NCBI RefSeq assembly: GCF_000208745.1
Contig: NC_030853.1
Coordinates: forward strand, 28,764,028 to 28,828,027
Source: Theobroma cacao
Taxonomy: Eukaryota > Streptophyta > Magnoliopsida > Malvales > Malvaceae
DNA: 64,000 bases
Direction: 5' to 3'
The position numbers and the translations under genes are program-made. Numbering within the stretch: position 1 is the first letter of the stretch; each line of letters starts with the position of its first letter. Positions 37,929 to 49,505 of the stretch are shown in pieces. Under the pieces are notes generated by a model, which did no database searches, had not been told where the DNA came from, and worked only from the letters and a program-made list of their open reading frames with translations.

Positions 37929-38720
37929 ATTAGTTTTTCATCTCAAGGTAAAGGTTTTTCCCAATCTACTCATTCACATGTTAAGGATGGCATTCTAGGC
38001 ATAAGATCCTTCACATCTACAACAAATGTCTCTACCAAGCAAGACCAAGACACTGAAGCCTGTTGTCAAATCTGCAACAAACCAAGGCATACCGCTCTTA
38101 ATTGTTAGCAACGCTTCAATCAACTTTATCAACTTGGAATTCCTTCACAAGGTCTAACGGCCATTACTATATCAGATATTCAAGATGAAATCTAGCATCC
38201 AGACACTAGAGCCTTGTCTCATATGACTTCTGACATTGGTAAGCTAAATATTTTCAATTCATATCATGGACCTGACAAAATTATGGTAGGTAATGGACGC
38301 ATACTAGATATTTCTCACATAGGATCTGCATCACTTAAAACTTGAAAAATAATCTACATTTACAAAATGTTCTTGTTGTCCCTCAAATTAAGAAAAAATT
38401 ATTATCTGTCAGTCAATTAACCTCTAATTATCCTTACACTTGTAAATTCTCATATAATGGATTTGTGATAAAAAAAAAAGGAGACAAAACAGGTCATAGC
38501 AATAGGAATAGAAATGGAGGCCTTTATGCCCTGTAACCAAATAATAGTTCAACAACAACAGCATTGTTCTCCAATAGATTTTGAATTGCTTCAGCAAAAG
38601 TTTGGCATGCAAGGCTAGGACATCCTCAAATGATCATCATTGATATGCTCAAACATCAAAATTTAATCTCCAGTAAGACTAATTCTAGCAATGAAAAGAA
38701 CATGTTTGCTCCAACTGTCA
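37929..38720 (+). pseudogene. Copia zinc knuckle, protease and pre-integrase remnants
   Basis: A C-x2-C-x4-H-x4-C knuckle is at about 38065-38106 and is followed at once by a stop. The protease active site near 38200 reads D-T-R where D-S/T-G is required. Segments 38342-38536 (LLSVSQLTSN) and about 38605-38630 (WHARLGHPQ) match the region before integrase. Several stops interrupt the stretch. Confidence 0.8.
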
Positions 38721-38721
38721 A

Positions 38722-39340
38722 ATGGCCAAAGCATGTAGGCTGTCATTTGCATGTAGAAAGGATTTAAGTAAGAAACATCTTTCTGTCATTCATTGTGACT
38801 TATGGGGAAAAGCACCCATTGCTTCGTATCATTACTTTAATTGTTATGTTATTTTCTTTTATGAATGCACAAGGTTTACATGGTATTTTCCTTTGAAGAA
38901 TAAATATGATTTTTTACAATGTTTTATTAAGTTTCATAAATATGTTGAAAACTAGTTTGAAAAAAAGATTAAAGTGTTTCTATCTCACAAAGACCAAGTT
39001 TAATGCCTATCTATCCAAGTTTGGCAGTAAACACCAAATGTCTTGTCCTCATACATCACCACAAAATAGGATTGCAGAAAGAAAGCTTAGGAACATAGCT
39101 AAATTAGGTTTAACTATGATGTTTCATGGAAGAATTCCCAAATACTTGTGATATGAGGCATTTGGAATTGCGGTTTGGTTGATTAATAGACAACCTTCTA
39201 GTATATTATAATGGAAGAGCCCTTATTAGCTTTTATACAATAGAAAACCTAATTATTCATCCTTAAGAGTCTTTTGTTGTCGTTGTTTCCCTAACTTAAA
39301 ACCTTGCAACAAAACCAAACTTAACCCTCACTTCTTATCA
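38722..39340 (+). pseudogene. Copia integrase remnant
   Basis: VIHCDLWGKAP, TRFTWYFPLKNK and MSCPHTSPQNRIAERK are recognisable pieces of the integrase catalytic core. They lie in two different frames (38722-38955 and 38906-39151), so the core is frameshifted and non-functional. The DNA to 39340 carries more broken pieces in the same order. Confidence 0.8.
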
Positions 39341-40029
39341 TGTGTATTTGTTGGATACAGTGAAGTATACAAAGGATATAAGTGTTATTATCCTTCAACA
39401 AAAAGAATATATATATCTCGACATGTGGTTTTTGATAAGGAAACTTATCATTTTCAAGAACCGACCAAGTTTTTCTCTAACAATCGGACTACTAATGAAG
39501 TTACTTCTTTTAGTGAATGGTCTACAGGTGCAGGTACTACAGACTTTATCACAGCCTCATCAACAATACCCTAGTTTAGATTTCTACCAATTGTTTATGA
39601 ACAAAACCAACAAACTAGTTTTAAAAAAAAAACATGGAACCTTCTTCCTCTATCCAAGACAAACACTTAAACCAATCTCATCTTGAGTCTTCACCAAATA
39701 CAATCCCATTATCCACTTTCATACAATCTGATCACACCTTGTCAACCACAAGTGAACATTTCAATCCACAACAATGCTTTCCTACCCATGATAGTCCTTT
39801 AGACGAACTTAACCATGAATTCTCTTCCATTGTCATACCATCTTCCTCAACACCACAAACTAATATTCTTCCTTCACTATCCAATTTTAACAAATCTCTC
39901 TCACAAATAACTCAGTCTCCATCATGCACTCAAACAAAATCACATACAATGACGACTAGATCTAAGAGTGGCATTGTCAAACCAAACCCCAAATACGCAT
40001 CTTTAGCATACACATTCCTAGCCCACATA

Positions 40030-40760
40030 CCTCCTAAACCTAAAACACTTAAAACTACCCTTCAATATCCAGGATGGCTAGCTATAATCCAAGAAGAGAT
40101 TGTCGCACTCCATGCCAATGAAACTTGGGAACTTATTCCATGAAAATCTGATATGAATATCATTAGAAGTAAATGGGTTTACAAGACAAAACTCAAGTCA
40201 AATGGCACTTTAGAAAGATTGAAAGGTTGATTGGTGGCAAAAGGATACTCCCAAGTGCAAGGTTTAGATTTTTTAGAGACTTTTTCTCTTGTCATTAAAC
40301 CAGCTACTATTAGAGTTGTTCTTACTATTGCTCTAGCACATAATTGGGATATCAGACAATTAGATATAAAGAATGCCTTCCTCCATGGCACCATCTCTGA
40401 AGTTGTCTATCTTAAGCAGCCACCTGGCTTTCAAGACACTAGTAGGCCCAATCATGTCTGCAAACTAAAGAATGTCTTATATGGTCTCCATCAAGCTCCA
40501 CGTGCCTGGTTTGATCATTTTAGCTTATTCCTTCTTTCAATTGGTTTTTCTTGTAGTACTGCAGATTCCTCACTCTTTATTAAACACAACACACATAACA
40601 TCATCTATCTTTTTGTATATGTTGATGACATTCTTCTCATAGGTAGTGACACAAACTCATTGCATGATTTTATTCAAACATTAAACAAAGAATTTTCAAT
40701 GAAAGATCTTGGATTCATTCATTACTTTCTAGGTATAGAAGTTTATAAGTTTCCTTAGGG
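40030..40760 (+). pseudogene. Copia reverse transcriptase remnant
   Basis: The frame carries VVLTIALAHNWDIRQLDIKN, AFLHGTISEVVYLKQPPGF, LYGLHQAPRAWF and the catalytic box YVDDILLIGSD. Stop codons at 40141-40143, about 40228 and 40756-40758 break it. The VDD box is intact. Confidence 0.9.
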
Positions 40761-40812
40761 GCTTTTTCTCAATCAAACCAATTATGCTACCGATCTTCTT
40801 ACCAAAGCCCAA

Positions 40813-41475
40813 ATGCTTGATTGTAAACCATTCTCTACCCCACTACCATCCAAACATATCCTTCCCACCATTGAACTTTTTGAAGATGACCATCTTTATC
40901 GAAACATTATTAGTGGATTACAATATTTAACATTAACTAGACTAGATATTACCTTTAGTCTTAACTATGTCTCTCAATTTATGCATTCACCCTCTAAATA
41001 CCATTTTCAATTTGTTAAAAGAATTCTTAGATATGTTAAAGGCACTATGTCATTCGGTATTCGATTAATATCTCAAAATCCTTTAATTCTTTGTGCTTAT
41101 TTAGATGCAGATTGCACAGGTTGTCCTTCCACACAACGATACACTACTGGCTTTTGCACATTTCTTGGTGGTAATTGTATCTCTTGGAGTTCTAAGAAGC
41201 AATCTACTATTGCTCGATCTAATGCTGAAGCTGAATATCGAGCTTTAGCCTCAACGGTAGCAGAACTTACTTGGTTATCCTACTTATTGCATGATCTCGG
41301 TCTCTATATAGCTCGCCCATCTTTACTTTTCTATGACAACTTATCAGCTCTTCATCTCATTATTAATTCTGTGTTTCATACTAGAACAAAACACATAGAG
41401 ATTGACTATCACTTTGTTCGAAAAAAGGTGGCCTTAGGATCTCTCGAAACCAAGTTTATTCCTTCAAAGTTATAA
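40813..41475 (+). pseudogene. Copia RNase H remnant
   Basis: ISGLQYLTLTRLDI, YLDADCTGCPSTQRYTTGF, SWSSKKQSTIARSNAEAEYR and RTKHIEIDYHFVR are standard for the copia RNase H tail. A stop at 41473-41475 precedes the last conserved stretch (LTKALP, about 41490). Confidence 0.9.
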
Positions 41476-41576
41476 GTAGTAGACATACTCACTAAGGCAT
41501 TACCTCGACACACTTTCGAAGCATTTCATGGCAAACTTGGAGTATGGTCTCCTTCCATGTCAAGTTTGAATGGGAG

Positions 41577-41983
41577 TGTAGAACAGTATCATCTCTCACA
41601 AACCAGTAGTAAATCAATCACAAATAAGCAAGAAATCTCTCACAAAATAGCACCAAATCACTCACAAACCAATAGCAAATCAACAATATATCAGCAACAA
41701 GATTAGCATCATATCTTGCACTATTTTCTGTAAAAAGACGCTACACCAATTTTGGAAAATTAATACACCATTATTGACCCTATAATCTCTCCCTATTGTT
41801 GGACAAAGTTTCATTGTATAACATGATTTGTAAGCTATTTAAAGAGAGGAGAACTAACTAAGTTCTTAAGCAGAAAAAAAAAAGAAACAAAAACTTATAC
41901 ATTTGTTTTTTCTCTTCCTCTCTTGTCTACTATCTTTCTCAACCTCTTTCTCTCCCTCTCCTTTCTGTTCCAAAATTTCATCA
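41577..41983 (+). repeat. 3' LTR of the copia element
   Basis: 407 bp, the longer of the pair. It is preceded by a purine-rich tract (gaatgggag) and followed by the target duplication cataa. Confidence 0.9.
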
Positions 41984-41989
41984 CATAAT

Positions 41990-42240
41990 ACTTAAAGAAC
42001 CTCTTCAACTATTTATAAAAATTCAAATAAATTATTTTTTATTAAATTTAATTAAATTTCTATTTTTTTATTTTAAATTTTATAAATTTTTATACCTAAA
42101 AATTAACTAATTATCTTAATTAAATTTAATATAACATTGTTGTGCTACATTAAGTCATCACAATAAAAAATAAATTTGTCATATGACTACATCTTTATGC
42201 CACGTCAACTTCAAGTTTTTATTTTTATTGGCATATTACA
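41990..42240. mobile_element. Partial palindromic MITE-like element, copy D
   Basis: It begins like the left arm of copies A-C (ctatttataaaaattcaaat, then 'aattaactaattatcttaatt') and includes 'catatgactacatctttatgccacgtc'. The right arm is missing. The copia element inserted beside it. Confidence 0.4.
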
Positions 42241-42354
42241 TCATTCTCATTTATAAACTTTCTTTGTCTTTCTACACTAAGACGGCACAATGAGTGCCCC
42301 TTTGACCAAAAATTTTCAGATTAGTACTCTCTATGTCGGTTTATTATAAGAAGA

Positions 42355-42382
42355 ACACACACACATACACACACACACACAC
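42355..42382. repeat. (AC)n microsatellite
   Basis: Alternating A and C with a single interruption (acacat). It lies about 475 bp before the CslG copy 4 start codon. Confidence 0.95.
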
Positions 42383-42805
42383 GTTGTTTGTCATCGTTTG
42401 TTTCCAATATACGGAGACAGCTCCGTATAGTGACTTAATCCGAACTTTGCCTACTTCAATAAATATATTAATCCTATAATAAGGTAATTACCGATTCTAT
42501 TTGCGTTTCGTTTTGCAACTCCTTTCTTGAGAAATCCCACCACGATTCTAGACACCTTGGGTAACCTTATCCAGCTATTCTCACCCTCCACGTTTCATCC
42601 GTAATCGCATCATCTTCCTACCCACTAGCCCCAATGTTTTTGTCCACTTAATCTTCTCTATTTCATTTGATCCGATTTTGTACAATGGGGAGTTAATTTT
42701 TTTCTAGTACAATTTTTATATTTATATCTGCTCCAGTTAATTAGTATATGAACATAGTACATGTAGAATCTGTCTGTATTAAATGGTAATAAATTACTAT
42801 ACAAT

Positions 42806-42814
42806 TATATATAA
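42806..42814 (+). promoter_or_regulatory. Candidate TATA box of CslG copy 4
   Basis: tatatataa stands 51 bp before the upstream ATG (42857). That leaves a very short leader, so initiation at the second ATG (42872) is possible. Confidence 0.4.
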
Positions 42815-42856
42815 TGAAGGTGATGAGAGAAATTTAATAGACTGGATAGGGAGCAA

Positions 42857-45800
42857 ATGTTAGCATGCAAGATGAAGCCTCTTCCCTTCAATCTTTGCAA
42901 CCCCAAGAAAAGACCTGCCATAATCAACCGTTCTTACGCTCTCCTCCATTCCATAGCTGCAACTTCCCTAATTTTCTACAGAGTTTCTTCTTTGTTGCAT
43001 TCAAGACCTTCTCTCCCTCACCTCCTGATGTTTGCCTCTGAGCTTATTCTATCTCTTCTTTGGCTACTCAACCAAGCTTATCTATGGAGACCCGTTTCTC
43101 GAAAAACTTTCCCCGAGAGATTATTGCAAGAAAAGGGGGAAGAACTACCAGGAATCGATGTGTTTATATGCACTGCAGACCCCAAGAAGGAGCCGCCTTT
43201 GGAGGTAATGAACACTGTTTTGTCAGCAATGGCACTGGATTATCCGATAGGGAAGCTCTCAGTTTATGTTTCGGATGATGGTGGTTCTTCCTCAACTTTA
43301 CATGCTATGAGAGAGGCTTGGAAATTTGGTAGGTCTTGGCTTCCATTTTGTACGAGGTTTGGGATAAAAACCAGATGTCCCAAGGCCTATTTTTCAAGGT
43401 ACGAGGATGATCTTGGGGAAAAGGGATACCACGAAGAAAAAGAGAAGATCAAGGTTTGAACATTTTTTTTTTGGACTTAATATAATTTCATTACCGTTTA
43501 TAATTCCTTTTTTATATAAAAAAATACCGCTTAAATCAACTTCACTTCTAAATATGAATTCTGTGTAGCATTTTGTACAGCTTTCTTGGTTCCATGTGTA
43601 AGACCTTGTTACTTTCATACTTCAATAATTATTGTTAGTCAAAATAAGCGTTCTTTATAATTGAAAGAAAACTATCCTCTACAAGTGTGGTACATTTTAA
43701 TTAACTCTAAGATGGATTTAAAAAACAATAATCTTATAATAAAATAACACTTCCAAATAAATATTTAAAAAATTATTTGGAACTTGGATTTTTATCACTT
43801 GCAGCTGTTATTTATTAGCTATAATTATATACAAGCATATATCGGAATCTGTAATGCTTGTGCAAGGGGAATTAATCTACTAACTGTTTAAATTTAATAA
43901 TTGAGATTTGGGTCAACACTGGTGCAGCAACAATACAAATGGTTGGAAGAGCACGTGAAGAAAGCAGGAAGCAGTGGTGGGATGCTGGGAGAAACCTGCA
44001 GTTTGAATTCTATAAATCATCCTGCACATATTGAGGTATTTCTTTAATATATCTCTGTAAATCACTAAATCGTTGGCCACTTTAAGAATATGTCCATGTT
44101 TTGTTTTTGTCTAATCTTTTGGATCATGGGAAAATTGATTTTGGGGGAAAAGGCCGAAAAGGAAAACGAAATAGAGAAGTTTATTATATATATATAAATG
44201 ATGCAGATCACGATGGTTGGTGATGGGGGCTTTAGCATCTGGTTTTGGTATTTCTTTGGGTCGCTAATACATAGAAAGGGCAGATACGAAATAGGGTCCA
44301 TTAGATCTGGCCTTTTGTAACAAAAACATAATCGATCCACTAGCTCCATGGACCAAATTCAGCTGAGAGGCCCACGACTGACCTGCCTTAGTAAAGCATT
44401 CAAATGCATTGGGAATTCTTTTGCAGGTGATACAGGATGAATCCCATGACACCAATCAAGCCAAGATGCCCCTTCTCGTCTACGTTTCTCGTGAGAAAAG
44501 CCCTTCTTCTCCTCACCATTTCAAAGCTGGAGCACTCAATGTTCTTGTAATTTCTCTCTTCCCTATATGTTTTGCCAAAACACATTTCTCATGCAGAAGA
44601 CGACTGATCGTGAAGTTGTAAGTTGGTTTTACTTCTGTTGTAGCTTAGGGTGTCCAGCATGATAAGCAACTCGCCTTACATATTAGTATTAGACTGCGAC
44701 ATGCGCTGCAATGACCCGACATCCGCATTACAAGCAATGTGTTTCCACTTGGATCCTAGAATCTCTTCCAACCTAGCTTTTGTTCAATTCCCTCAGAAAT
44801 TCCACAATCTCAGTACGATGGATATATACGATGGCCAATTAAGATCAGTATTCTTGGTACGTGAATGAAGTGAAACTACAATCATTGTGTTACACTTACA
44901 TGTAATAATGGAATGATCCCTTGGCCTGCATTAGGCACAATCTTTTTCAGAATTATGTTATAACTGGTTTAGTCTTTAAGAACCATACGTGTAATCTTGC
45001 ATGGGCATCAGTTTGTGTAATCTAACACTTGTTTAATGCTGATGACGAGTGCTAGTGCAATGAAACTTGTTCTACTGCTATGTTTACTGTAAGTAATGTG
45101 GTTGTAATCACAAGTGTATGTGTGTGTAAGAAATATAAGAAAAATGTGCTCTGTTTGCCCCTGTTTTCAGGTTCAGTAACGGAGGCTCTTATATGTGAGA
45201 ATGTTCTTGTTTGCTGCTTAGTTGAACATTAAACACAATTGTTGGATCTCATTTTTTAGGTAAAGTGGCCTGGTATGGATGGACTGCAGGGACCTATGTT
45301 ATCTGGAACGGGCTTTTACATGAAGCGAAAGGCATTGTATGGAGATATAGTACAAGAAGGTGGGTGAAAAAAAAAACCAGTTAAGCAGAATTACTCAGAA
45401 AACTCATCATATTGGACTTAAACGTTGAAATAGTTCTACTCGGATTTTGTAATGTGTAGCATTTTTCATTTAGACTGTATGGCTTTAATTTTCATTTTCA
45501 ATCCAGATACCGACCCCATTCAGTTAAAACAATATCTTGGTCCATCAAATGAATTAGTGAAATCACTTCATCGGAGCAACCATCACAACTCTGTCAACAA
45601 CATGGACTCGCCAAGCAGATTGCTAGAAGAAACCAGAAATTTAGCCTCCTGCACATACGAGAAAGAAACTCAGTGGGGAAAACAGGCAAGCATCGACATT
45701 CAAATATAATTATTTCTATCATAGACTAGTTGATGTGCCAATAAATTTTCAGGTTTTGTTTCCTAAAAAAAAAAAACAGGTTGGATTCTTGTACAATTCC

Positions 45801-46769
45801 GTGGTAGAAGATTATTTGACTGGGTTTATATTGCACTGCAAGGGGTGGAATTCTCTCTTTTGTGATCCCCCAAGGCCAGCATTCTTGGGCACCGCCACAA
45901 CTAAGTTGAATGACACGTTATTACAAGGTGCAAGGTGGAACTGTGGGGTGCTCCAAGTTGCCCTCTCACGGTTTTCCCCTCTGATTTATGGATTATCAAG
46001 AATGTCCCTGCTTCAAACAATGTGTTATGCCCACCTTTCACTTCAGCCCCTCTATTCCTTGCCTATGTGGTGTTTAGCTACTATTCCTCAACTTTGCCTC
46101 TTGAATGCCATTCCTTTGTACCCCAAGGTGCGTTCATTAAAAAGCAATTCTATTTTTACCAAACTGGATTTTCTTCACTAAGAGGATCTGACTTTTTTTT
46201 TTTTTTCTCTCTTACAGGTTTCAGATTCATGGTTTATGATCTATTCATATATTTTTATCATGTCACAATTGAAACATTTAGAGGAAGTTCTGTCAACGGG
46301 TGATCCAATGTGGACATGGTGGAATGAAGAGAGGATTTGGATGATGAAGTCAGTTACATCTTATTCCATTGGAAGTTTGAACGCTGTGTTGAAGTTTTTT
46401 GGTTTGAGGGAAGCCAACTTCGTGCCCACAAATAAAGTTGCAGATGATGAACAAGTTACATTCTACCAAAAGGGAATATTCAATTTCCAAGCATCAACAA
46501 TCGTTCTTGCTCCACTGGTTACATTAGTCTCCTTAAACATGATTTCCTTCGCCGGAGGGCTTGCCAGAATAATTATCAAGGGAAGTAATTGGAATGAGAT
46601 GTTTGGACAAATTTTCCTCTCCTTTTTCATCCTAATGGTGCATTTCCCTATAGTTGAAGGGATGATGTTCAGGAAGGACAAAGGACGGATTCCTCCTTCG
46701 GTTACCCTATTTTCTCTTGCACTTTCCACTTCTTTCCTGTGCCTTGGATCCTTGATTCTCATGCCCTGA
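42857..46769 (+). CDS. CSLG: Cellulose synthase-like G protein, copy 4
   Basis: Eight exons: 42857-43453, 43928-44035, 44427-44546, 44644-44856, 45260-45359, 45507-45685, 45780-46127 and 46218-46769, giving 738 residues. Two in-frame ATGs (42857, 42872) could start it; the second aligns with the paralogues' N-termini. GT2 motifs are complete: CTADPKKEP, DDG (Asp140-Asp141), DCD (292-294), VVEDYLTG (Asp450) and Q488-G-A-R-W492. The residue two after DCD is Arg296 where the other copies have Tyr. C-terminal membrane helices are complete. Exon 6 ends in a GC donor (AAACAG|gcaagc), and the acceptor of exon 7 follows an A-rich run, with an upstream competing cag near 45751. As for the other copies, the transferred sugar and acceptor are unknown; a UDP-sugar donor and an endomembrane site are expected for the family. 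Confidence 0.92.
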
Positions 46770-47876
46770 ACTGTCAAGTTCCTCTGCTGCTATCAGCCTA
46801 CTGCTTTTCAAGTATCAAATCCTAAACTTTTGTGACAAAGGAGGCAGAAATTTTTCAAATAAGAGGCTGTCAGGGGTAAGTCTTTGGTATTTACCAGTAA
46901 CAAATCTAGTTATCAAACTTGTTAGCAACAAATTAAATGGCTATAAGGTAGATAAAAGGAGATCTTAGGAACTGAAGAAACAGATTTGGCAAGAAATAGT
47001 ACTGCTCTGTTTTTTGCTTTTGCCAGTATTCCATTGAATGGTATGCTAATTCACTGTTTGGAGCTTGGAAATTGGAGAAAAGAATTCCAATGCGTAATAC
47101 TCAATGATTGATGTTAAACAATTAATCATTAATTCAGAAAGCAGCAACAAAAAAACAAAAGCAGGGGACTTACATAGGTAATTACATTTTTTAAGTTCTT
47201 GGTAGATCATCTCTGATCGGCTCGTGGCTACCCTTTTGGAGTAAAATTTGAAGCAGCCTTGAAAGTGTAGCCCAAGGACCAGATCAGTCTGGAAAAGATG
47301 AGAGCATATCCACTTATCCAAAATTAGTTTTCTTGGATTGGTTTATCATTGCTTTCCTTATCTTTCACCAATTGCATCAAACAATCACCTCATTACTATT
47401 TTTCATATTTTCATTAACTATATAAAATAATCACATCAACTCTCTATATATGCTGATTATAATGGAGTCTCCAATGCTTTTTGGTCCAAAAATAGATTTT
47501 ATTAATTGCAACAAAGATATAGAACCAATTAATATTAATTAGCTCCAAATGCCCATTGGGGCAACATCCCATTGCCTTTGGCCTTTGCTTCTTTTTATTT
47601 AATGCTAGAAGCCTGAATTTCGTTCTCTTTCTTTTATACAGATAAAGTAGTTGTAGATTCACATGTATCCCCTTTACCCCCTCATAGATAAATATATCAC
47701 CGCTACAACAATGTCTTTCCTTTTCAAACCTCACAAGAAAACCGCCTAAAACCTTTCTACTTTTCTTTCTCTTCCCTTCATCTATATTCTTCAAGAATCC
47801 TCCAGAAAAACCCCATCCCAAACAACAAGAAGAATTCTGTTTCACTCAGAGAGAAAGCAAAGAAAAAAGAAACTTC
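46770..47876. other. Intergenic DNA and promoter/leader of the BLUS1-like kinase
   Basis: No gene is seen. The last 230 bp are pyrimidine-rich and look like a transcribed leader. AT-rich TATA-like words occur at about 47443 (tatatatg) and 47687 (aaatatatca), and neither is decisive. Confidence 0.5.
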
Positions 47877-49505
47877 ATGGCTCATGAACAAGAACATCAT
47901 CCTAAGCTTCAATTCCCATTAGAATCAGAGGCTTACAAGATCATTGATGAAATCGGAGTTGGTGTTAGTGCCGTAGTTTACAAAGCCGAATGTACTCCCA
48001 TGAATTCAACTGTTGTTGCCATTAAATCCATTGATCTTGACCAGTCCAAAGATTTCGACAACATTCGACGTGAGACCAAGATCTTGTCGCTTCTTTCACA
48101 CCCTAACATCCTCAATGCTCATTGTTCCTTTACAGTCGACCAACGTCTCTGGGTGGTGATGCCCTTTATGTCTGGCGGTTCTTTACAATCCATAATCTCA
48201 TCTTCTTTCCCTGATGGCTTACCAGAGCAATGCATTGCCATTGTTCTCAAAGAAACCCTAAATGCATTGTCGTATCTTCACAACCAAGGGCATTTGCATA
48301 GAGATATAAAGGCTGGCAACATTTTGATGGACTCAAACGGGTGTGTTAAGCTTGCCGATTTTGGCGTTTCCGCTTCGATTTATGAGTCCAATCCGGGTTA
48401 TGGATCAGGCTCATCAACATCTTCATCACCGTTGATGCTAAATGACGTGACGGGAACCCCATATTGGATGGCTCCAGAGGTGATACACTCGCATACAGGA
48501 TATAGTTTCAAGGCTGATATATGGTCGTTTGGTATAACTGCACTTGAATTAGCCCATGGAAGGCCTCCTTTATCTCATCTACCTCTTTCAAAGTCTTTAA
48601 TCATGAAGATTACCAAACGATTTAGATTTTCTGATTATGAAAGTAATAGCAAAGAAGGTAAAAGCAAGAAGTTTTCCAAGGCATTTAAGGATATGGTTGC
48701 CTCATGTCTTGATCAAGATCCTGCAAAGCGACCCTCGGCAGAGAAACTTCTGAAACATTCTCTTTTCAAGAGTTGCAAAGGTTCTGAATTTCTTGTGAAG
48801 AATGTGTTGCATGGATTGCCTAGTGTTGAAGAAAGGTTCAGGGTAAGCAAGATTCTTGGCAAGGGTGTTCATGTTGAAGCCGATGATGATGATGTTGATG
48901 GGGAGTCAGTGTCTCAGCTTGTTAAATATAGAAGGATTAGTGGGTGGAACTTCAACGAAGATGGGTTCGAGTTAGAACCCGTATTCCCCGATGAATCAAA
49001 AGAGGATTCAATTGTGAAACAGGTTCGTTTTGGTGGCGAAATGATAATTCCAGGAACGGTAGGCGAGGCGGATGGATTAAGTAACTCTGGGAGGATAAAT
49101 TTGAATTCACCAGAAACAGAGTCAAGTTTGCTTAGTTCAAGAGGGGAGGGAGGAGATGAGGCTTCTTCACCATCATCATGGCGAGTTGGGGGTAAAGAAG
49201 AGTCAGGCATTGAGGGAATTGTAGGAGATGAGGCTGGAATTGAAGGTACTGTTAATACAGATATAATGGTGGGTGGCCTGACAGCACTGGTAAGGAGTTT
49301 GGATGATCAAAGGCAGAGGGTGACAGATCTAATTACCCTGTTTGGAGGGGATGTGACCAGCAGAGAAGATCAATTGTTGCAATTAATTGAGAGGTTGAGG
49401 TTGGACTTGGAGAATGAAAGGCAAAAGAACTTTCAATTAGAGATGGAACTGGAGTTTCTCAAAATTCATATTTCTGGTGCATCTAACACTGATGAAAACA
49501 ATTGA
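47877..49505 (+). CDS. BLUS1: STE20-like protein kinase, BLUS1 type
   Basis: An intronless gene encoding 542 residues. The kinase domain spans about residues 20-297: glycine loop GVGVSAVVY (27-35), catalytic Lys50 (VVAIK), HRDIKAGN with Asp143, DFG 161-163, and [10 protein letters not shown]. It is a STE20/FRAY-like serine/threonine kinase. BLUS1 is a guard-cell substrate of phototropins and is needed for blue-light stomatal opening. The regulatory C-terminus contains YRRISGWNF with Ser355, near the known phototropin site (Ser348 in Arabidopsis, from memory), and a C-terminal coiled coil (about 478-530). The start is the first ATG after a pyrimidine-rich leader and precedes the kinase domain by the usual short tail. 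A related, non-BLUS1 member of the same kinase clade remains possible. Confidence 0.85.
   Translation: MAHEQEHHPKLQFPLESEAYKIIDEIGVGVSAVVYKAECTPMNSTVVAIKSIDLDQSKDFDNIRRETKILSLLSHPNILNAHCSFTVDQRLWVVMPFMSGGSLQSIISSSFPDGLPEQCIAIVLKETLNALSYLHNQGHLHRDIKAGNILMDSNGCVKLADFGVSASIYESNPGYGSGSSTSSSPLMLNDVTGTPYWMAPEVIHSHTGYSFKADIWSFGITALELAHGRPPLSHLPLSKSLIMKITKRFRFSDYESNSKEGKSKKFSKAFKDMVASCLDQDPAKRPSAEKLLKHSLFKSCKGSEFLVKNVLHGLPSVEERFRVSKILGKGVHVEADDDDVDGESVSQLVKYRRISGWNFNEDGFELEPVFPDESKEDSIVKQVRFGGEMIIPGTVGEADGLSNSGRINLNSPETESSLLSSRGEGGDEASSPSSWRVGGKEESGIEGIVGDEAGIEGTVNTDIMVGGLTALVRSLDDQRQRVTDLITLFGGDVTSREDQLLQLIERLRLDLENERQKNFQLEMELEFLKIHISGASNTDENN

Larger units (their letters stand above)
34290..41983 (+). 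mobile_element. Degenerate Ty1/copia LTR retrotransposon with a nested insertion
   Basis: The element has a 5-bp target-site duplication, cataa, at 34285-34289 and 41984-41988. LTRs are 34290-34535 and 41577-41983, both starting TGTAGAACA and ending TCA or TTCA. A methionine-tRNA-type primer binding site follows the 5' LTR, and the purine tract gaatgggag precedes the 3' LTR. The gene order gag, protease, integrase, reverse transcriptase, RNase H defines copia. Stop codons and frameshifts break every domain and the protease motif is mutated, so it is non-functional. A 2.1-kb foreign solo LTR sits in gag. It lies between CslG copies 3 and 4. Confidence 0.95.

Noticed and set aside
22940..45779. 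Frameshifts in CslG copies 2-4 suggested by reading frames that end at introns
   Set aside because: Each apparent break coincides with a splice donor or acceptor, and the joined exons keep phase, so these copies are intact.
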